From NCBI GenBank assembly GCA_903813345.2, contig CAIIXF020000009.1:5452030-5516029 (forward strand): a DNA stretch of 64,000 bases. Direction: 5' to 3'. The stretch is from Owenia fusiformis. Its lineage: Eukaryota > Annelida > Polychaeta > Sabellida > Oweniidae. Below the pieces are notes generated by a model. It was not told the DNA's origin, did not search any database, and worked only from the letters and a program-made list of their open reading frames with translations. How positions within the stretch are numbered: the stretch's first letter is position 1; every line of letters begins with the position of its first letter. Below are positions 15,201-23,693 of this stretch, piece after piece. Made by a program: the position numbers and the translations under genes.

Positions 15201-18200
15201 ATACTTTAGATAGTATTCTATATCTTCCTTAGTTTTGTGCTGCAATGTATTTAATGGTAGACTATGGGCCCATTTTGCTGGAATACTATATGGGTTCTTT
15301 GATTGAGTTTTGCCATCTAGAACAAATAGTAAACGCTTCATAAATGTGCAACCTACTTTTGGCATTGCACAGTACACAAACTTGTATTTATGATTCACAA
15401 AGAAAAAACTTTTCCATAGTTTTGAGATATTGAGAGATTTGTTGAGTCCAAATTCTTTACATTTTCGTTTGAGATGTTCTGTTCTGTCTTGCTGTGTTTG
15501 TTGTGACTGATATTTGTCATAAGTATAGAAGTGGTTTAATTTATCTTCTTTCCGGACAGGCTTACTCAACGAATCAATCTTTTCAGAATTCTTGTAGTCG
15601 TACCTTGAGCAGTCAGAACCCAATCTACATCCTAGTTCTTTTTCAGTGGTATGCAGCAGTTGATCTGAAAATTTACAATAAGAGCTTGTGAAAACCATTT
15701 TATTAGCAGTATGCCATAATATGCAGGATTATTGTTAAGTTCTGTTCTTAACAGATTCATTTAAGTGACGACATGGCTTTTAATTTTAAAATCAGAAATG
15801 CTACTAATAGAGTTTATGCTTTATATATATGTAATGTCAAAATGAAATTTATGAAAAAAATTGCCAGAGACGCAAGTATCTTAAACTTAACAGTGATCTC
15901 CCCAGCATTCAAGCAAGTGGGCGCAGCACCCACTTGAGATTTTTGAAATAGGCTTGCACCCACCTGAAAATCCATGTGCACTCTCTTGAAAATGAGAAAA
16001 CCAATTTTGGTCTGAATTGTGAAAATTAGAATTTTGCACCCACTTGAGAAAAAATCCTGGGGAGATCACTGCCTGTATTTAAGTATATTAATATCTCTCA
16101 CCTTTATATATTAACAAAGTTGCAATGATCGTCATTACAGAAAAGACCAAGGAAAACCAGTACAATTTCCTTATTTTATTCCAAGGCATTTCTTTTTTGT
16201 GACAGTGCTCATCATCTGAGAAGCTGTTTTATCATGTGTTCCTATATAAGAAGGAATTTTATATTGATACATACAGGGTGGTCCATAAATACATTTTCAT
16301 TAAGAGTTGGGAGATTTATCTGTTTGGGAAATAGTTTTTCTGCATCAGATTTTCTTAGATTATTTTGACATCTTTTTTGAAATCTAAATCACATTTATTT
16401 GCACCATTGATATTCACTATTTCACAAATCAGTATGTTACAATTTTGGGTTTAAGTAAGGCAGTACCAAAATATTGAAATCATATTTATTATGATACATA
16501 ATTTTTCTAAGTCCACCCTGTATAATATATTAATGAATTAACAAATGTGATGGCTATAAAATCAATCTGTTTTACAGGACTCAAGATAATGGATTTTATA
16601 TGTATATTATCTTTGTTCAAATTCATTCATACAGTCAATAAATTGTTTATTAATCGATCTCTATATTTATGATTCCACCACTAAATTGTTGAATATTTGT
16701 GAGAGTATTCACGTTTTATTTAATATGCTCTGTTAGGTGTCACATCACATCTTTCTTTTCATCAGTCCATTCTTTGTCTCTCAACCAAGTCCTTTGTTCT
16801 ACTTAAATTAAATTACATTTGTTTGCTTCAAAGTGTATGAGTATATTAGTTTTTTGGTATGTAGTATTACAACTGTCCATTTTTGTAATGTCACCACCAA
16901 ATAGTATTGACATATTGTTTTGGTCTCCGTTTTTGTTGCGGCAGTTGGTGGTTGGTGATAGGTGATTGGCAATCAGTGGTTGGCTGTTGGCGTCTGTAAA
17001 AATTCTTAAAACTTCCAATAACTTAGCAAATACTGTTTAGACTGACTTATTTTTTTAAATCATCTACAAGTTTTCAGAAGTTCAAATCTGACTTTATATT
17101 TAAGATTTGACTATCAATGACCTTTTCAAGGTCAAAAAAGGTTAATAAAGGTCAAAAAGGTATTTTTTCAACTTGCTTCAAATTTACCAATTTTTTTTTC
17201 AAAATCATTTACAAGTTATCAGAAGTTCCAATCTGACTTAAGATTTGAGATTTGACCAAAGTTCGAAGGGGATATAGAGAAACCTTCTGTCTGTTTTTCT
17301 ATCTGTCTGTCCCTGTGTCGTAAAAAACATTATCTATTCTTGCAGGATTTCCTACTGAGTACAACTCATATTGTCTCTCTTTGTAATTTGAAAACATTAC
17401 AGGCAATTTACTTCTGCTTTTTCAGATAGCAAGTTTATTTGTTTCTGTATAAACAATTCAGCAAGGTTTTATGTCAGATTTTCGAAACATGCAGTTGCAA
17501 CATTTATTATGCTTTTCTGTGTTACCCAGTACTTGTTGCAAAAATGATTTTTTAAATTGTAAACATTTGGCTGTTTTATCTTTATCTCAGCCTGTAATAT
17601 CTGTCCACCAGCTAAACATATTTGTCATATCCCATAAGTTCAAAATCATTTTTATATAGCTCTTGTATTCTTAACATTGTATCTTTTGAAACCGTTTCAA
17701 TTAGATTAACCTTCTCTGACCCATGTATATTCTCTTTCAGCCCTACTACTATATCTATTAATTCTTTATGTGTTACATCTTCATGAAGAGTTGGGAATAT
17801 TTTCTGTTGGGGAATAACATTTTTTTGCACCAGGTTTTGCCAGAATATTTTTACAAAATCTTTGAAATCTAAACCACAATTTTTTGCACCATTGATGTTA
17901 CTTTGAAAAGTATAAACAACATCTTTGACATAATCCATCTTTGCATCAAACTTTTCAGTGAATGTTATATTTTCGTCTATGTTCACTAAATCAAGCAGAT
18001 AGTTTACATCATTGTTGAATGATTCCATTTTTCCGATAAAGTCATAGTCTATCATGCAAGGATGGCAAGTCCTGTACATCATGTCAAAATGTATGTTTGG
18101 TTTCTGACTACTCTCCTCTTGTTTAATTCTGTAATCAAGAAACTCTTGGAATGAAGCATTATGGCCGCATTTCAAATCAATTTCTGTTGGATCTTTACGG

Positions 18201-21200
18201 ATGGTTTTCATGATTGGCTTTCCTTCCTGGTTCCACATATTCACCCTTACACTTGCTATTTTATCTGTGTATCCAGATTTTAGCCTTTTTATTGGGTCAC
18301 GAACAAACATAATCTTTTTGTAATACTTCAGATAGTTTTCTATGTTTTGCTCAGTTGTGTTTCTGGTTTGGAATGTATCTAATGGTAAACTATGGGCCCA
18401 TTTTGCTGGAATACTATATGGGTTCTTTGATTGAGTTTTGCCATCTAGAACAAATAGTAAACGCTTCATAAATGTGCAGCCTACTTTCGGCATTGCACAA
18501 TACACAAACTTGTATTTGTGATTCACAAAGAAAAAATCTTTCCATAGTTTTGAGATATTGAGAGGCTTGTTGAGTCCCAATTCTTTACATTTTTGTCGCA
18601 GATGCCCAACTCTGTCTTGCTGCTTTTGTTGCTGCCTATATCTATCATCATTTTGAAAGTGGTTTACATGATCTTCTTTATTATAAATGTCACTCCTAAA
18701 TAGGTCTATCTTCTTTGCAGTGTTGTGCATGTGCAAGGGGCATTTAGAATTCATTCTACATCTTGGCTGTTCAATAGTTAATTCCAATTGTTCTGAAATT
18801 TCAAATGTATGTGAATCTAAGTCAAACATGATACTGAAAAGAAGTATATACATGTATGTATTATTTTTACTCTAAACTAAAAGCAAAATTTTAATTTCCG
18901 TTATCATGAATGCAGCAAAACAAACATTACCTAATATTACCAGAAAAACGCAACATGCCCCCGCAAGGTAGCAAAACCTCCATATATGGAAGCTGGATAT
19001 TCTTAATCTACAGTGCCTGTACATGTCCTATAATATGTTGACCAAATCAGTTCTTGTTGTAGTTGTTAATCCCAAAATGTTTTACAATGTTGCTTTTTAT
19101 AATTAAAAAGTACAATTTTAATTTTGAAATATTGCTGAATCCATTTTGAAAATAATAGATTCTGGATGTAAGTATGCTATAAAGCTAGAATGATTAATAA
19201 CACAGCCAAGTGCACGTGGTGTTCTATTAAATTGATGGATGTCAGATAGAACATTTGCTTCTTTGAAATTAACATCTGAAAAGTTAATAGTAGTACTTGG
19301 ATATTTTCTTTATAAGTGCCTTCATTTTTGCTACATGCAAGTAGAATAATGCACCTGACAGATGCCATATCCCACAAACTCTCTCCCCCACTTATAGAAT
19401 CTTTATTAGTAAAGCTTAGATGTTCAAACTTTCCCAAAATATACTTCATTTTTTATCTATACTACTTTTACTATATGGTGTAATAACTTTTACAACTATG
19501 ATGATTTAAGATTGTGTAATTTTATTCTCAAGACAACATGTTTTATTTTTTATTTATTTTTTCCTTAATTCCAAATAATACAAATACAATCACAACAGTG
19601 GAAGACACCCCAAGGGCCATATGATCCATTTTATACGAAACAAAAAATATTTACAAGTAGCAAAACTCATACAAGAAATCAGTACTCATTAGAATTGAAA
19701 ATTGACACTAAATATTTCACATTCGGTTGGTCCCATCCTCCATCCTCCTCTACCCATGCTATAAAAGTGAATTTTTTACGCCAGAGATTTTTCTCCAGAA
19801 AGGTTAGACCTTGATTAATGGCAGAATCAGATCTATGGGGGTGACAAAATTACAAGCAACATGTAAACTTGACCTACCAATCTATTCTAAGATTATATCA
19901 GCAGTTTCCATCTCAACGCCTATAATTTATATGAGACTGGTTTATATTTTGTAAAATACCATAAATAGGTTTACTTTTGCTGTATTTTTCCAGTTTTGTA
20001 CTAATTAAAAAGATGTAGGCTATATCTCCCAGACTGATTGAAATATGATCTATATATCTCAATAAAGCCTGTCTGTGCTACATTTGTGTTCAATAAAGAT
20101 ATTCAATTCTACTTCAATTATATGATTTAAAGGGGTTCTGACAATACATTTTTATGATTTGCTTCCAAATTTTGTATACAGGTAGCAAAGAGTGTGCTAA
20201 TAGTGTTAGCCTTTGCCATCAGTAAGTATTTTGACCTACTTTTGAGATATGGTGTCCAAAAAGTAGGTCAAAATAAAAAATCTCCAAATTTAACGTATGA
20301 TTTATAAATTAAGGGTAGAATTTTCTCAGGAATCCGAATCTGCAAACCAAATTTCAATCCGATGAAAGTTTTTTCCCCTATACACAGTTTTTAATTCAGT
20401 TTTGCCTTTTTGATACTTTAGCCCGTTACCTTTTACACCACATATTCAATGTTAGCTCATATTTCGATGACAGTCTGCATCCTTACTACCAGATTGTTCA
20501 TCACATTTGATATTTCTGGTGGAATGTTTTGATTTCTGTTTGGATGCTTGTCTTAAGTTGTAAGTTCTAGATCTCTTAGCTTGGGTTTAGCCCAAAAATG
20601 GTCCTTCCAATAGCCTCAGAGAAAAAAGTATAGGCCATCAAATATGGTGTATAGGGAGGCCCTCACAATGTCTTATAGCCCCCTTATACAGAGAGGTCAG
20701 AGGTTCAAGAAACTGCATTGGTTGGGATACTAGTATAGCATTTGTTGTGTGCATCAATGTGAGACCACTGTGTTTTCATTTGGATATCATTTGGTCTCCA
20801 GGCTAGCCTGCCTAACTCTGGAAGATTACTCCTGAATCATTTGCCGATAATTGACCTGATTATCTGTGTTTGTTTTGCCATCGTCACCCTCAAACATCTT
20901 TTTCTGTGGCTATTTGAAGGAGTGTTTTAATGCTCATTCCAAGTAAAAAGACCTAGAACAACTTAAGGGCAACATCCAAAGAGAAATCCAAAACATTCCA
21001 CCGGATTTATTATCAAATGTGATGAACAATGTAGCAGTAAGGATACAGGCTGTCATCGAAATATATGAGGTTACAGCGATTATGTTTAAATTAAAGGGTT
21101 AAAGCATCAAAAAGGCAAAACTGAATTAAAAACTGTGTATAGGGGAAAAAACTTTCATCTTTTATCTACAAGACCATGCAAAAAATGTCTGAAAATATTG

Positions 21201-22287
21201 ATTGGTTTGTCTATGCTTTTGATATACTTTTGGGTACATTTTTTTGAGACATCCCGTATATGCGTTGACATGTGATATGGAAGAAATTCCAGGCTTTCAT
21301 TATTTGATAATTGTTGTCAAAAATAGTTTAGGATTAACGAGACCAATTTGGAATCATGAATGGGCTTTTTTTCAAGTTTGCGTATATTATTAGTAATTTT
21401 GCAATCACAAAAATGTACTGGAGCCGCCATATTGAAATGAAGGATTACATTATTTATTTAGAATATACAGACATTTGAATATTAGAATGACCTCATGTAA
21501 TAGAGTAAATATATTTCTGCTTCAACCTATACATGTTTACTGTGTTAACAGGTCTGCCAAATACATCATTCCACTGTATCGAGAGTATGATGGCAATGCT
21601 GCGGAGTCCTTGTCGGACAGCGAGGTAATGTCAAATCACACGTCTTAAATTGCTTTATTGACTCAGAATAGGGCAGCCTGGCAACTTTTTGTGGCATCTT
21701 TTTTTATGTCATCACCAGAAGTGGTGATATATTGTTAAAGTCTTCAACTTTCTTGTGGACTGTATTCAGCGGTTTTTGTTCTGCATTCTGCATCTGTAAC
21801 AAATGGCAGGTGGTGGCATTTGTCATGTTAATGCCTTTTTTATTAATCTTATTACTGACTCAATATTTAGAATCAATTTGAAAATTATATGCCACCCTTT
21901 TAAAATCTTTGCACCCAGTCAAGAGGATGGAATATTTGGAGTAAAAATAAAGGTAAAAGTAGATTTTGCAGCTTTTTAAGAGAAAACCTGGTGGAGATAT
22001 CTGATGTATTGCTCAACGTTTTTGGTAAACTAAAAATAGCGCCTAAAAGGTAGAGTTCCATAAGTGGTGAGAAAAGGTTCTCAATAAGTTTTGTGACTAT
22101 TTCCCAAAGGTAACCTGATTTTATCTGTGTGAAGTCCCAAAATCACAATGTATTGAATTGAATTGAATTTTTTTTTCAGGAGGAAGAAGATTACTCCAGT
22201 GTTCAATCACCTAAATCACTTGAAATAGGCAGTATCCCCTCAGACCTGCTACAGTATGGTACATCCCCTGGCTTTCAACACTTCTGA
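259..22287 (+). CDS. RRN3: RRN3 / TIF-IA, RNA polymerase I-specific initiation factor (C-terminal half, 8 exons)
   Basis: Coding exons are 259-400, 1838-1968, 3561-3691, 4035-4210, 12609-12717, 13231-13380, 21552-21624 and 22180-22287. All have AG/GT borders, their phases agree, and together they give 339 residues ending in a stop; the N-terminal half lies left of the window. Diagnostic stretches match animal RRN3: FDKIILATHASSHVQFIMFY, HHAPFYSVCQGAFYIIVFRH, LNPLKFCLDIVARTFASITR, and NPLDSFFPYDPYHLKK near the C-terminus. RRN3 bridges RNA polymerase I to SL1 at rRNA promoters, is nuclear/nucleolar, and is controlled by phosphorylation; the acidic, Ser-rich tail (SLSDSEEEEDYSS) fits a regulated C-terminus. 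The family is about 650 residues in human, so roughly half is seen here. Introns 4 and 6 are about 8 kb and contain antisense genes. The final exon is followed by a minisatellite in the 3' UTR. Identification is by recognised sequence and is firm. Confidence 0.93.
401..1837. other. RRN3 intron between visible exons 1 and 2
   Basis: This 1.4-kb AT-rich intron runs from GTAAGT to TTTCAG. No coding similarity or recognisable repeat was seen; the 69-residue minus-strand frame at 463-672 looks random. Confidence 0.6.
1969..3560. other. RRN3 intron between visible exons 2 and 3, with dispersed repeat fragments
   Basis: The intron contains a TTTATTTATTTATT stretch near 2350-2390, a CCGTCTGT-rich fragment near 2935-2990 like those near 4970-5060 and 17270-17330, and a poly-G run near 3330-3342. 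No gene was recognised. Confidence 0.5.
5081..8088. mobile_element. 3.0-kb element with 252-bp terminal inverted repeats, no transposase seen
   Basis: The left arm (5081-5332) and the right arm (7837-8088) are near-identical reverse complements for about 252 bp, beginning ACACTGGGG(G/A)GTATCGTG. Flanks share GTTT (5077-5080 and 8089-8092; up to TGTTTA if the termini are CACTGGGG), which fits a 4-6 bp target-site duplication. GATGCAACAACACC and its inverse recur inside and just inside both arms, as expected for subterminal transposase-binding sites. The interior carries tandem GTACTGTTGACCGCTACT-type repeats (about 5800-5870), three palindromes (6145-6850) and no convincing transposase, so this looks like a non-autonomous cut-and-paste element. 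The CAC termini could suggest a CACTA or Chapaev relationship, but the superfamily is not settled. It sits in RRN3 intron 4. Confidence 0.8.
6145..6850. repeat. Cluster of three related imperfect palindromes inside the 3-kb element
   Basis: Three copies (about 6145-6315, 6505-6648 and 6680-6850) share the plan ACAATTGTTGACCTCTC ... ACTGTTGACC ... GGTTTACAGT.TCGGTATAC ... GAGAGGTC.ACAATTGT. Arms are roughly 60-80 bp and could fold into long hairpins. The same GTACTGTTGACC words recur in tandem at 5800-5870 and 6310-6345. No coding content was seen. Confidence 0.65.
8613..8618 (-). terminator. Poly(A) signal candidate for the ENaC-like gene
   Basis: AATAAA on the minus strand lies about 135 bases beyond the stop codon. 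Only the hexamer supports it. Confidence 0.4.
8752..10380 (-). CDS. DEG/ENaC/ASIC-family sodium channel subunit, FaNaC-like, nested in RRN3 intron 4
   Basis: A single 542-residue frame has the complete DEG/ENaC plan. It has a cytoplasmic His-Gly gating motif (H15-G16, AHGWGN), TM1 at about 32-53, and the post-TM1 motif FPSVTVC (72-78). A large Cys-rich ectodomain follows, with FSCFTFNG and GPPWGDC like the family FxxCYTFN and PPWGxC blocks. The pre-TM2 and pore segment (485-525) carries the selectivity-filter G-x-S as GMS (502-504). The small residue at the degenerin position is Ser (about 491). Such channels are trimeric plasma-membrane Na+ channels gated by protons, peptides or mechanical force; the gating stimulus cannot be read here. 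No intron interrupts the coding sequence, although CTGCAG just upstream of the ATG on this strand could be a splice acceptor for a 5' leader exon. A poly(A) signal candidate lies at 8613-8618. It looks intact. Confidence 0.92.
   Translation of the reverse strand: MRALIGDFAGNTSAHGWGNVTQTKSKLAKAAWIFISSACCIVALFLIIKVVLKYCEFNTKDSIRVAKDEAVFPSVTVCPLSPITRKALATFGKDLAENNSVAFSMLAYNNLLYMLGQYQLNVSSLQNASEEIQLLYNQSHKKLKTNGGYYENFQHQRYNITQNDFIPSCKYQSKMCTEELYQSGHHEHFSCFTFNGPLSNISSLDVDRGPSAGLSLILYLDTDVEHSTFYDPDYPTSGSRGARVVIHEQGTWPDPENDGFDIKAGNTVNVALSAERRELMGPPWGDCADHNDVKYEKWKYSTKACIQTCIQRLVFKRCGCILGSLPVDDKTKDVEFCANIQSQEWQKSDPNVTLLRQDLNQLNCSIQEFSWLDILAQEGCECKDNCKNDKYDITLSDSEWPMKGIEFHFYCDMIMKLVNYNENSSIYQAFHDRIASNCSSLAYDAEGKKIINKDIGDDLREQFLRLNVYFKDSNTKVTTQTEDFSLGSMVSEIGGNLGLLVGMSVISMSEVFVLCFGILAILISKSKVQTKIETIKDTMEYP
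10735..11304. mobile_element. 570-bp MITE-like element filled with a minisatellite
   Basis: The ends are inverted repeats of about 45 bp (CCCCGGGGGGTTCACT at the left, its inverse at the right, followed inside by GACGGGG). TCTTA flanks both sides (10730-10734 and 11305-11309), a likely target-site duplication. The interior is a degenerate minisatellite of GGTATGGCATTGGTCC plus about 15 bp of ATATTTGGACATTT. It lies in RRN3 intron 4, just upstream of the ENaC-like gene. Confidence 0.75.
11740..12145. repeat. Short element with inverted ends and an internal direct repeat
   Basis: AAAGGACGATTCTCG near 11748 is the inverse of CGAGAATCGTCCTTT near 12126. Between them, a segment of about 120 bp starting AGAAATATTACCCAAATTAAA occurs twice in direct orientation (about 11806-11925 and 11990-12106, with scattered mismatches). 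No coding content. Confidence 0.55.
13040..13185. repeat. Dispersed repeat with GTTACCACC/GGTAAC hairpin, copy 1
   Basis: TGTTACCACCAAAATTGGTAACATATTGTT forms a small hairpin (given here as two arms: GTTACCACCAAAA and TTGGTAACATATTG). It is followed by text ending CATCTGTAACAAATAGTAGG. Related copies lie near 16885-17000 and 21705-21815, all in RRN3 introns. Confidence 0.45.
14487..16189 (-). CDS. Carbohydrate sulfotransferase (CHST8-14/HNK-1 ST type), copy 1
   Basis: Two exons: 16102-16189 encodes MPWNKIRKLYWF followed by a hydrophobic signal anchor (about residues 11-28), and 14487-15664 encodes the rest; the phase-1 junction gives 421 residues. The Met at 15698 inside the long frame is not the likely start, because TTTTCAG at 15671-15665 is a good acceptor and exon 1 supplies the expected type II Golgi anchor. 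The catalytic region has the PAPS 5'-phosphosulfate loop PKVGCTFMKR (131-140) and the 3'-phosphate motif FVRDPIKRLLSAHTDK (190-205). The HPCMIDYDFIGKMES block is typical of the Sulfotransfer_2 family. These enzymes transfer sulfate from PAPS to glycans in the Golgi lumen; the acceptor sugar cannot be told from sequence. It is nested antisense in RRN3 intron 6. Poly(A) hexamers occur at 14472-14477 and near 14417. Confidence 0.9.
16291..16416 (-). pseudogene. Decayed fragment of a third carbohydrate sulfotransferase copy
   Basis: Read on the minus strand, this stretch gives VNINGANKCDLDFKKDVKII, a stop, then ENLMQKNYFP. It is clearly related to TNINGAKNCGLDFKDCLKIF and the following residues of the two intact copies. 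It has two in-frame stops and a frame change before the segment matching IFPTLHEN. The fragment lies between ACAGGGTG (16275) and CACCCTGT (16513), inverted ends seen on other elements in this window, so it may have been caught inside a small element. Confidence 0.85.
16885..17000. repeat. Dispersed repeat, copy 2 (GTCACCACCAAATAGTATTGACATATTG)
   Basis: It resembles the copies near 13040 and 21705, with GTCACCACC followed by TTGACATATTGTTTT and a GGTGGTTGGTGATAGGTG segment. Just downstream (17040-17330) is an AAGGTCAAAA-rich repeat ending GGGGATATAGAGAAACC and a CTGTCTGT run. Confidence 0.4.
17612..18792 (-). CDS. Carbohydrate sulfotransferase (CHST8-14/HNK-1 ST type), copy 2, catalytic exon
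   Basis: This exon is paralogous to copy 1 over its whole length. It has PKVGCTFMKR, FVRDPIKRLKSGYTDK and HPCMIDYDFIGKMES. The end (18792) is placed at AAATTTCAG, which matches the copy 1 acceptor in position and phase; the open frame itself continues to a Met at 18853. The expected upstream exon with a start codon and membrane anchor was not found between 18793 and 21551. A possible ATG exon ending G/GTAATA near 18930-18985 has the right phase but no membrane segment. It may therefore have lost its Golgi anchor, use a distant exon, or be non-functional despite an intact catalytic frame. A stretch of about 90 bp around 18395-18480 is identical in copy 1, including silent sites, suggesting recent gene conversion. 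Confidence 0.8.
19540..19740 (-). repeat. Possible retroposon tail
   Basis: TTTATTTTTTATTTATTTTTT followed by a unique-looking segment would be an AAAT-type tail on the minus strand. Similar TTTATTTATTTATT starts occur near 2350 and 8340, each followed by different sequence, so a common family is not proven. Confidence 0.25.
20361..21260 (+). mobile_element. Mariner-like transposase relic in foldback form
   Basis: About 20945-21075 on the + strand translates to DLEQLKGNIQREIQNIPPDL and onward LSNVMNNVAVRIQAVIE, which is the C-terminal region of mariner-type transposases (LK..I..EI..IP...L..VM.NV..R). The same region recurs inverted at about 20361-20590, so the relic is a foldback. The right end reads GAGACATCCCGTATA; no matching left terminus was found. 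It is dead and sits in RRN3 intron 6. Confidence 0.7.
21700..21820. repeat. Dispersed repeat, copy 3 (CATCACCAGAAGTGGTGATATATTG)
   Basis: It has a hairpin ATCACCAGAAGTGGTGAT followed by text ending CATCTGTAACAAATGGCAGGTGGTG, as in copy 1 near 13040. Confidence 0.45.
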
Positions 22288-22383
22288 GTCAATCTTGTGT
22301 TGTAGGTGTATACATAGAGGATAAAGATCTCTTTCATGGAACTTGTGAATGAATATTTTGCTGAAAAGTCAAGATATTATTTC

Positions 22384-22851
22384 AGGCTGGCTGAAAGGAC
22401 ATTTTCAGTGATAGCTCGAACAGTATTTTAAGTAAAAACTGAAAGAATGTTTTCAGTGACAGCTGAACGAACATTTCAGTACATAGCTGAAAGAACATTT
22501 CAGTACAGCTGAAAGAACATTTCAGTACAGCTGAAAGAACATTTCAGTACAGCTGAAAGAATATTTCAGTACATCTGAAAGAACATTTCAGTACAGCTGA
22601 AAGAACATTTCAGTACAGCTGAAAGAATATTTCAGTACAGCTGAAAGAACATTTCAGTCCTGAAAGAACATTTCAGTACAGCTGAAAGAACATTTCAGTG
22701 CAGCTGAAAGAACATTTCAGTACAGCTGAAAGAACATTTCAGTACAGCTGAAAGAACATTTCAGTGAAGGCAGAACGAAATTTCGGGAACTCTGAAAGAA
22801 AGTTGGAATGACTGAAAAAATATTTTCAGTAAAAGCTGAAAGAACATTTTT
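22384..22851 (+). repeat. Palindromic 22-bp minisatellite in the RRN3 3' UTR
   Basis: About 15 good copies plus degenerate edge copies of a 22-bp unit built on CTGAAAGAACATTTCAG. The arms CTGAAA and TTTCAG are inverted repeats, and TTTCAGTACAGCTGAAA across unit borders is again an inverted repeat. The array starts about 100 bases after the RRN3 stop and before the poly(A) hexamers, so it should be part of the mRNA and could form a run of hairpins. Confidence 0.85.
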
Positions 22852-22997
22852 ACATGGGAGCATTAAGTTGCATTCCAAATATGAAACTGTCTCAATATGA
22901 AGGGAAAAGTAATGAATATTGAAATAGAATATTCTGTTAGAAATGATATAGAACATTCTGATTAATGATTCAAGATGAAATTAAAATGATATAATGA

Positions 22998-23243
22998 AAT
23001 AAAATAGTTTGGAGTCAATCTCAAATTAATTTAACATGACAATATAAATTTTATACATATATAAAATTTTTACATGTGCACCAATTTTGGCATAAATGAA
23101 TACAATTAACTGTGTGATGATATTGATATACATGTACAAGAATGACATGAAATGATTGAATTGATAAAATGAACTAATTTAAATGATATATGCATAAATT
23201 AAAAAAAGTAGGCGAAATGCTTAAAATGTTGTTAGGAAATAAA
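22998..23243 (+). terminator. RRN3 poly(A) signal candidates
   Basis: AATAAA occurs at 22998-23003 and 23238-23243, about 0.7 and 0.95 kb past the stop codon. Which one is used cannot be told. Confidence 0.45.
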
Positions 23244-23693
23244 GCTGTTAACTTTAAACTTGTGTATGATTCTGTTGCACCTGCAAAGGTGCCATAATGT
23301 TACATTGGTACATGCTACAAAGCAGGGTTAAATTGCTCGTTTCATAACAAAGGACTTTGTGCCTTTTACTTTGTAACACTTCAATGTTCTTTCACAAAAT
23401 ACTTCCTTACAAAGCAATTCAACATGCCGGGATGATCTAATATTGTTTACTTCTCATTCCAATGATTTTTCCGGTTATCTACAGAAATAAAACCTTTACA
23501 GAACTTTCTTGTGATTTGCCTTATTAATTCATATAGATGGCAGGTCTATCTAAGTAGTTTGTGACAGCCTGTTGAATATTGGATGATATGATAAAGTAAA
23601 GGCTAGCATAATCAGGTTGAAAATGATCTATGCATTGTTTAAGTAAGTCCTGAACTCAGTGCAATGTGGAAAGACCATTCTTTGAAGATAGTA
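23244..23693. other. Intergenic, nothing recognised
   Basis: AT-rich sequence without coding or repeat features that could be supported. Confidence 0.4.

Noticed and set aside
15665-15698. Met at 15698 as start of sulfotransferase copy 1
   Set aside because: A good splice acceptor lies inside this stretch, and the upstream exon gives the expected membrane anchor in phase.
22384-22851. Heat-shock or steroid-receptor elements in the RRN3 3' UTR array
   Set aside because: AGAACA and GAA/TTC words occur, but spacing does not match the canonical elements; simple consequence of the repeat unit.
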